Source: Silvimonas sp. JCM 19000
GTDB lineage: Bacteria; Pseudomonadota; Gammaproteobacteria; Burkholderiales; Chitinibacteraceae
Assembly (NCBI GenBank): GCA_001313065.1
Contig: BBFD01000031.1
Coordinates: forward strand, 1-20,888
Direction of reading: 5' to 3'
DNA length: 20,888 nt
Shown here: positions 17,366 to 20,888 of the stretch, piece by piece
Layout: each line of letters begins with the position of its first letter
How positions within the stretch are numbered: the stretch's first letter is position 1
The notes under the pieces: model-generated
Databases searched by the model: none
What the model was told of the DNA's origin: nothing
Seen by the model: only the letters and a program-made list of their open reading frames with translations
Made by a program: the position numbers and the translations under genes

Positions 17366-18592
17366 ATGAAGCAGATCGCTCGATTATCCGGACTTGCCGT
17401 ATTGCTGGCTGCCACTCACGTGTGGGCCGCGGCTGATGCGGGGTATACCACCAGCGGTCGCTGTGGTGGGCTGCCGCAACTCAATGTTAAAACCGCTGCC
17501 GGCTTTTGTTTGGGGCTGGCCGCTTCTGGTCTGGGCATGCCGCGCGGCGTGTTGCCATTGGCCAATGGTGAGATTCTGGTCACTGATATGGGTGGCTGGG
17601 GCAAGGGCAAAGGGCGATTGTTATTGTTGAACCGGCGCGATGGTACCTATCAACACACCGTGCTGCTGGAAGGGCTGGATCGGCCGCATGCCTTGCAATT
17701 GGGCCCCGATGGAATGGTTTATCTGGGCGAAGCGGGCGCATCAGTCGTTTTAAAGCAGAGGCCGCTCAGCCCAAACTGGAAACTGTGCTGGCTAATTTGC
17801 CCGATGAAGGCCGCCATCCGCTCAAGACCTTTGTGTTTGGCAAAGATGGCAGCTTATATGTGAATTTCGGTTCGGCTACGGATAATTGCGATGGCCATAT
17901 TGATGCGGATAAACCGGTTAATCAATCGTGCAGCGAAACCGAATCCGCTAACCCGCGCGGCGTGGTGCATCACTATATTTTTTTAAAAAAACGGCAAATG
18001 GCAGGACGAAATCTTTGCGCGGGGGCTGCGCAATTCGATGGCTTTGGCGGTTAATCCTGCCAGCGGCGAAGTCTGGCAAGCCGAGAATAGTCGCGATTAT
18101 ATCAACCGCAAAATTCCGGGTCTGGAAAGCGACGAAAACCTGCCGCATGAAGAGGTTAATTTGCTCAAGCAGGGCGCGCATTACGGCTGGCCGTATTGCT
18201 ATGACAACAATATCGCTGCGCCGGAATTTCCCGCTGCAGATTGCAGCCGCTACAGCAAGCCGGTGCGTTTAATGCCGGGCCATGCCGCACCGCTGGGCAT
18301 GTTGTTTTATGGCGGCGACGCAGCGCCCGCCGCGTGGCGTAATAGTCTGATTATCGGCTGGCACGGTTATCGCAATAACGGTCACCGGATTGTGGCCTAT
18401 CACCTGGACGCCAATAAGCAATTACAAGGCGAATATACCGAGCTGGTCAGCGATTGGGCCGATGCGCCGGGCAAGCATCCCATGGGCGCGCCGACTGATC
18501 TGAAAGCCGATGCCCAAGGCACGATCTGGATTACCGAGGATCGTAATGGCACTTTGCTGGCATTGACGCCAGCAGGGGCGTCTAAGGATTAA
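17366..18592 (+). CDS. Secreted PQQ-dependent sugar dehydrogenase (sorbosone dehydrogenase-like)
   Basis: Starts at ATG 17366 with AAGGTG upstream. The first 22 or so residues (MKQIARLSGLAVLLAATHVWA) are a Sec signal peptide, so the enzyme is periplasmic. The body is a six-bladed beta-propeller of the GSDH/sorbosone dehydrogenase type: RGVLPLANGEILVTDMGGWG, GLDRPHALQLGPDG, KTFVFGKDGSLYVNFGS, RGLRNSMALAVNPASGEVW, a cysteine pair region near YGWPYCYDN, GAPTDLKADAQGTIWITED. Such enzymes oxidise sugars with a quinone cofactor; the substrate cannot be told. A lost G near 17735 and the double run T7-A7 (17978-17991, 5 and 5 expected) break the frame; corrected length is 407. It follows ycgB by 96 bases and its TAA overlaps the sufE stop (shared TTAA). 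Confidence 0.85.
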
Positions 18593-19015
18593 CCGATAGT
18601 TGAATGGCCCGGACGATGGCGGCTAAACCGCTGACGCGGGAACTCGATAAAAAAGCGGCTTAATCCCAATTCTTGCAGCAGCGCGGCAAAGTCAAAATCG
18701 CGAACTTCTGCCGCGCTACGACCGGCATAGGCCGCCCAGATCAGCGCCAGCAAACCTTTGACCACGCGTGAATCGCTATCTACCCATAGGCTGAGGCGTT
18801 CATCTCGCACATCGGTATAGAGCCAGACGCGCGCCTCACAACCGGAAACGCGATGCGCCTCGTCGCGCAATGCTTCGGGCAGCGAGGGTAAATCGCGCGC
18901 CAGCTGCACCAGGGTCCGGTTTTTTATTTTCCCAGCCCTGGGCATCGGCCAGACGCTGGCGCAACGCAGTCAGTTCAAGGCTGGCGGGTAGGGCGGGAAA
19001 GTTCAGTTGAATCAA
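18589..19015 (-). CDS. sufE: SufE-like cysteine desulfuration protein
   Basis: Accepts persulfide sulfur from the cysteine desulfurase encoded just upstream and passes it on for Fe-S cluster assembly. The acceptor cysteine is in RVSGCEARVWL; the C-terminal half (DSRVVKGLLALIWAAYAGRS, then FDFAALLQELGLSRF) matches SufE/CsdE. The start is taken as TTG at 19015: it overlaps the sufS stop in TTGA and GGAG lies 8 bases upstream within sufS; no ATG is available. T6 at 18920-18925 (5 expected) breaks the frame at WENKNRTLVQLARDL. Corrected length is 141 residues, normal for SufE. The stop overlaps the convergent dehydrogenase stop, so there is no room for a terminator between the two genes. Confidence 0.88.
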
Positions 19016-20223
19016 GCGAGTAGCTCCAGCGTTTCGCGAAGCACGGTTAACAGGCGTGCGATATCGTTTTCTGAGTTATATGCGGCAATCGAGACGCGCA
19101 AAGTGCCGTGCTGTTGCAACGCGTGCATCAAAGGCTCGGCGCAATGGTTGCCGACGCGTACGGCGATATCCGCGTTATCAAGAAATTGCGCCACATCGTA
19201 AGGGTGGGCGCTGCTGAATGCGAGCGAGGCGATCGGACCTTTGTCGCGCGTCGACCCCAGAATGCGCACACCGTCAATCTGTGCGATGCCCGACTCAAGC
19301 TGTTGATATAACGCGGCTTCGTGCGCGGCGATGGCGGCGCGATCTTGCTGTTGCAGCCAGTTCAGTGCGGCCGCAAAGGCGACGGCCTGGGCAAAAGCGG
19401 GCGTGCCGGCTTCAAAGCGCAATGGTGGCGGCGCGTAAGTGGTGCCTTCAAATGAGACGCGCGCGATCATTTCGCCGCCGCCCTGCCAGGGTGGCATTGC
19501 TTCCAGCAATTCCATGCGCGCCCACAAAGCGCCGATGCCGGTGGGGCCGAACACTTTATGCGCAGAGAAGACCAGAAAATCAGCCTAGCGCCTGCACATC
19601 AATCGGGGCATGCGCCAGTGCCTGCGCCGCATCGACCAGCACCCGCGCCCCCGCCGCATGCGCCATCTGGATGATCTGCGGCAACGGCGGGCGCGTGCCC
19701 AGCACATTGGACATTGCAGTAACGCACACCAGTCTGGTTCTGGCGCTAAGCAAAGCGGCCAGCGCGGCCAGATCAAGTTCGAGCTCGCTGGTGAGCGGTA
19801 TCGGCTTGATGACGGCGCAGTGCGCGCCGCCAGCATTTGCCACGGCACGATGTCGGCGTGATGTTCCAGCATCGAAATCAGGATTTCGTCGCCGGGCTGC
19901 AACTGGCTGCCGCCCCAGCTCTGCGCCACCAGATTGATCGCCTCGGTTGCGCCACGGGTAAACACCAGTTGTTGCCGCGACGGCGAGTTAATGAAATGCG
20001 CGACGGTGGTCCGCGCCGCCTCAAACGCCTCGGTCGCCGCGTGCCCCAGCCGATGCGCGCCGCGATGCACATTGGCGTTGATCTGCTCATAAAAAGCACG
20101 TTCCGCATCCAGCACCGCCAACGGCTTTTGCGTGGTCGCGGCGCTATCCAGCCAGATCAATTCAGGCTGCTGCGTTAACAAGGGAAAACAGGCGCGCGCT
20201 TGCGCGGCGGACCAGACAGACAT
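19012..20223 (-). CDS. sufS: SufS/CsdA-type cysteine desulfurase
   Basis: PLP enzyme that releases sulfur from cysteine as a persulfide. Seen: WLDSAATTQKP, HRLGHAATEAFEAAR, FTRGATEAINLVAQ, LEHHADIVPWQMLA, VDAAQALAHAPID, the PLP-binding lysine in FSAHKVFGPTGIGAL, RFEAGTPAF, and the active-site cysteine in RVGNHCAEPLMH. The short active-site loop with SAHK is that of group II enzymes (SufS, CsdA), which need SufE or CsdE, encoded next. Two losses break the frame: one base near 19818 (ARTGAVIKP expected) and two bases near 19584 (ALGADFLVFSAHK expected). Corrected length is 404 residues. The start at 20223 has only a weak ribosome site. No sufBCD genes are in the window, so csdA is an equally fair name. 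Confidence 0.92.
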
Positions 20224-20264
20224 GGCGAGCTCGGGAGGATGGCCTGGCGGCGGACGCCCGATTG

Positions 20265-20270
20265 TATAAT
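20265..20270 (+). promoter_or_regulatory. Perfect -10 box for nudB, possibly leaderless
   Basis: TATAAT at 20265-20270, preceded by TTG, is a perfect sigma-70 -10 element on the plus strand. The nudB ATG starts 7 bases later, exactly where transcription would begin, so the mRNA could lack a 5' leader; no ribosome site is seen before the ATG. The same bases read on the minus strand give ATTATACAAT, which could serve as the sufS -10. The whole divergent intergenic stretch is only 53 bases. Confidence 0.55.
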
Positions 20271-20276
20271 GCCGCG

Positions 20277-20733
20277 ATGCCTATAAACAACCCTTCTCCG
20301 TGCTCGTCGTGATCCATACCGCCGATCTGCACGTGCTGCTGCTTGAGCGCAAAGACTATCCTGGTACCTGGCAATCGGTGACGGGCAGCCGCGAGGGCGA
20401 TGAAGCGCTCTGCGATGTGGCGCTGCGCGAAGTGTTTGAAGAAACCGGGATCGCTGCTTCGTTGCTGCAACTACAGGACTGGCAGCAGCAGAATGTGTAC
20501 GAGATTTTTGCGCGCTGGCGTCACCGCTATGCGCCCGGCGTTACGCATAACACCGAGTCGGTGTTCAGCCTGGAAGTGCCCGCGTCCACGCCGGTGACAC
20601 TGGCCCCCGCCGAGCACACCCGCTATTGCTGGATGCCGTGGCAACAAGCGCAGAGGCGGTGTTTTCGCCCTCCAACGCGGCGGCGATCCGGCAGCTGGCC
20701 GAGCGCAAAAAGAAAGCCCGCCACCAGGGGTGA
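20277..20733 (+). CDS. nudB: Dihydroneopterin triphosphate diphosphatase (Nudix hydrolase)
   Basis: Folate-pathway Nudix enzyme that removes pyrophosphate from dihydroneopterin triphosphate. The Nudix box G-x5-E-x7-REV-x-EE-x-G-I is complete (from GSREGDE to REVFEETGI), following LLLERKDYPGTWQSVTGS, and NTESVFSLEVP, which is typical of NudB. The frame is broken by a lost T near 20282 (MPYKQPFSVLVV expected) and a lost G near 20650 (QQAAEAVFSPSNAAAIRQL expected). Corrected length is 152 residues (E. coli 150). The A5 run at 20707-20711 is of normal length. It diverges from sufS. The 3' end contains a hairpin that acts in the opposite direction. Confidence 0.9.
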
Positions 20734-20739
20734 CGGGCT
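20706..20739 (-). terminator. Leftward intrinsic terminator inside the 3' end of nudB
   Basis: AGCCCG (20715-20720) pairs with CGGGCT (20734-20739), and the inner CACC/GGTG extends the stem with one mismatch and a 3-base loop. On the minus strand the stem is followed by TTTCTTTTT, giving a proper terminator shape; on the plus strand no T tract follows. It therefore implies a minus-strand transcript entering from the right of the window and ending here. Confidence 0.6.
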
Positions 20740-20888
20740 GAACCAACCTCTTACACGGAGATAACGCGCCTGCCTGCGCGTTGAATGCATAGTCTCATGC
20801 GCTGCCGCTGCTGCCAGCCAGGACTGCTCCTGGGGCGGGCCGGGGTGAGTGGCCGGGGCCGATGCACCGCGACCATCCCGGGCTTGAG
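20740..20888. other. Unassigned stretch with three short perfect hairpins
   Basis: I recognise no gene here. Three perfect stem-loops occur in series: AACGCG/CGCGTT (20763-20768 and 20777-20782), GCAT/ATGC (20787-20790 and 20797-20800), and CCAGGA/TCCTGG (20818-20823 and 20828-20833, 4-base loop). The right end is G/C-rich. One minus-strand frame stays open from the window edge to TAA near 20746, and another stays open across the whole stretch, but neither resembles a family I know. The leftward terminator next to it suggests the end of a minus-strand gene or a small structured RNA. Confidence 0.35.

Noticed and set aside
507..20733. Decay of the region into pseudogenes
   Set aside because: Essential dnaE and many unlinked genes are hit evenly, substitutions and stops outside the indels are absent, and all motifs are conserved.
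1..20888. CRISPR array, tRNA, rRNA, transposase or phage genes
   Set aside because: I saw no regularly spaced direct repeats, no tRNA or rRNA signatures and no mobile-element proteins on either strand.

Overview
The window is about 58-60% GC by eye and looks like the chromosome of a free-living, motile, facultatively anaerobic betaproteobacterium. Neisseriales (Chitinibacteraceae-like) is my best guess, because PhaM-type granule protein, YjfB motility protein, an oxygen-sensing FNR beside hemN with a SafE-type membrane protein, a MaeB fusion malic enzyme and a contiguous prkA-yeaH-ycgB operon occur together. That placement comes from recognising families, not from any search.

Layout. 1-6518 (minus strand): dnaE, an intrinsic terminator, maeB, a terminator, phaM and the start of a lipoprotein gene. 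6652-6927 (plus): small yjfB gene with a terminator. 6954-10044: fnr (minus) and hemN (plus) diverge around a perfect FNR box, and hemN is followed by a SafE/TauE-like membrane protein gene. 10130-12136: a translationally coupled trio, CheY-like receiver, CheC-like phosphatase and PAS-GGDEF diguanylate cyclase, closed by a terminator. 12137-17269: an inverted-repeat-rich leader, then prkA, yeaH and ycgB (kinase/AAA+, vWA, SpoVR). 17366-18592: secreted PQQ-dependent sugar dehydrogenase, whose stop codon overlaps that of sufE. 18589-20223 (minus): sufS then sufE, overlapping by 4 bp. 20277-20733 (plus): nudB, possibly leaderless. The last 150 bases hold hairpins and a leftward terminator, probably the end of an unseen minus-strand transcript.

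How the genes fit together. fnr/hemN/safE is an oxygen-response and haem/oxidase-maturation group. cheY/cheC/GGDEF looks like a small phosphorelay-to-c-di-GMP module. prkA/yeaH/ycgB is the conserved stress and starvation operon. sufS/sufE mobilise cysteine sulfur. maeB supplies pyruvate and NADPH and stands next to a polyhydroxybutyrate granule gene.

The most striking property of the window is not a gene. Nearly every conserved gene is broken by small indels of two kinds: A or T runs whose frame-implied length is 5-7 are read as 6-8 (up to about +3), and doublets such as GG or CC are read as one base. When each is set back to the length implied by the protein family, every gene becomes one open frame of normal family length with a total divisible by three. 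I take this as consensus error in the assembly rather than biology, and I annotate the genes as intact loci with frame breaks. I see no tRNA, rRNA, CRISPR array, insertion sequence or phage gene. No clearly undescribed defence or mobile system is present; the nearest candidates for new biology are the cheY-cheC-GGDEF trio and the prkA leader.
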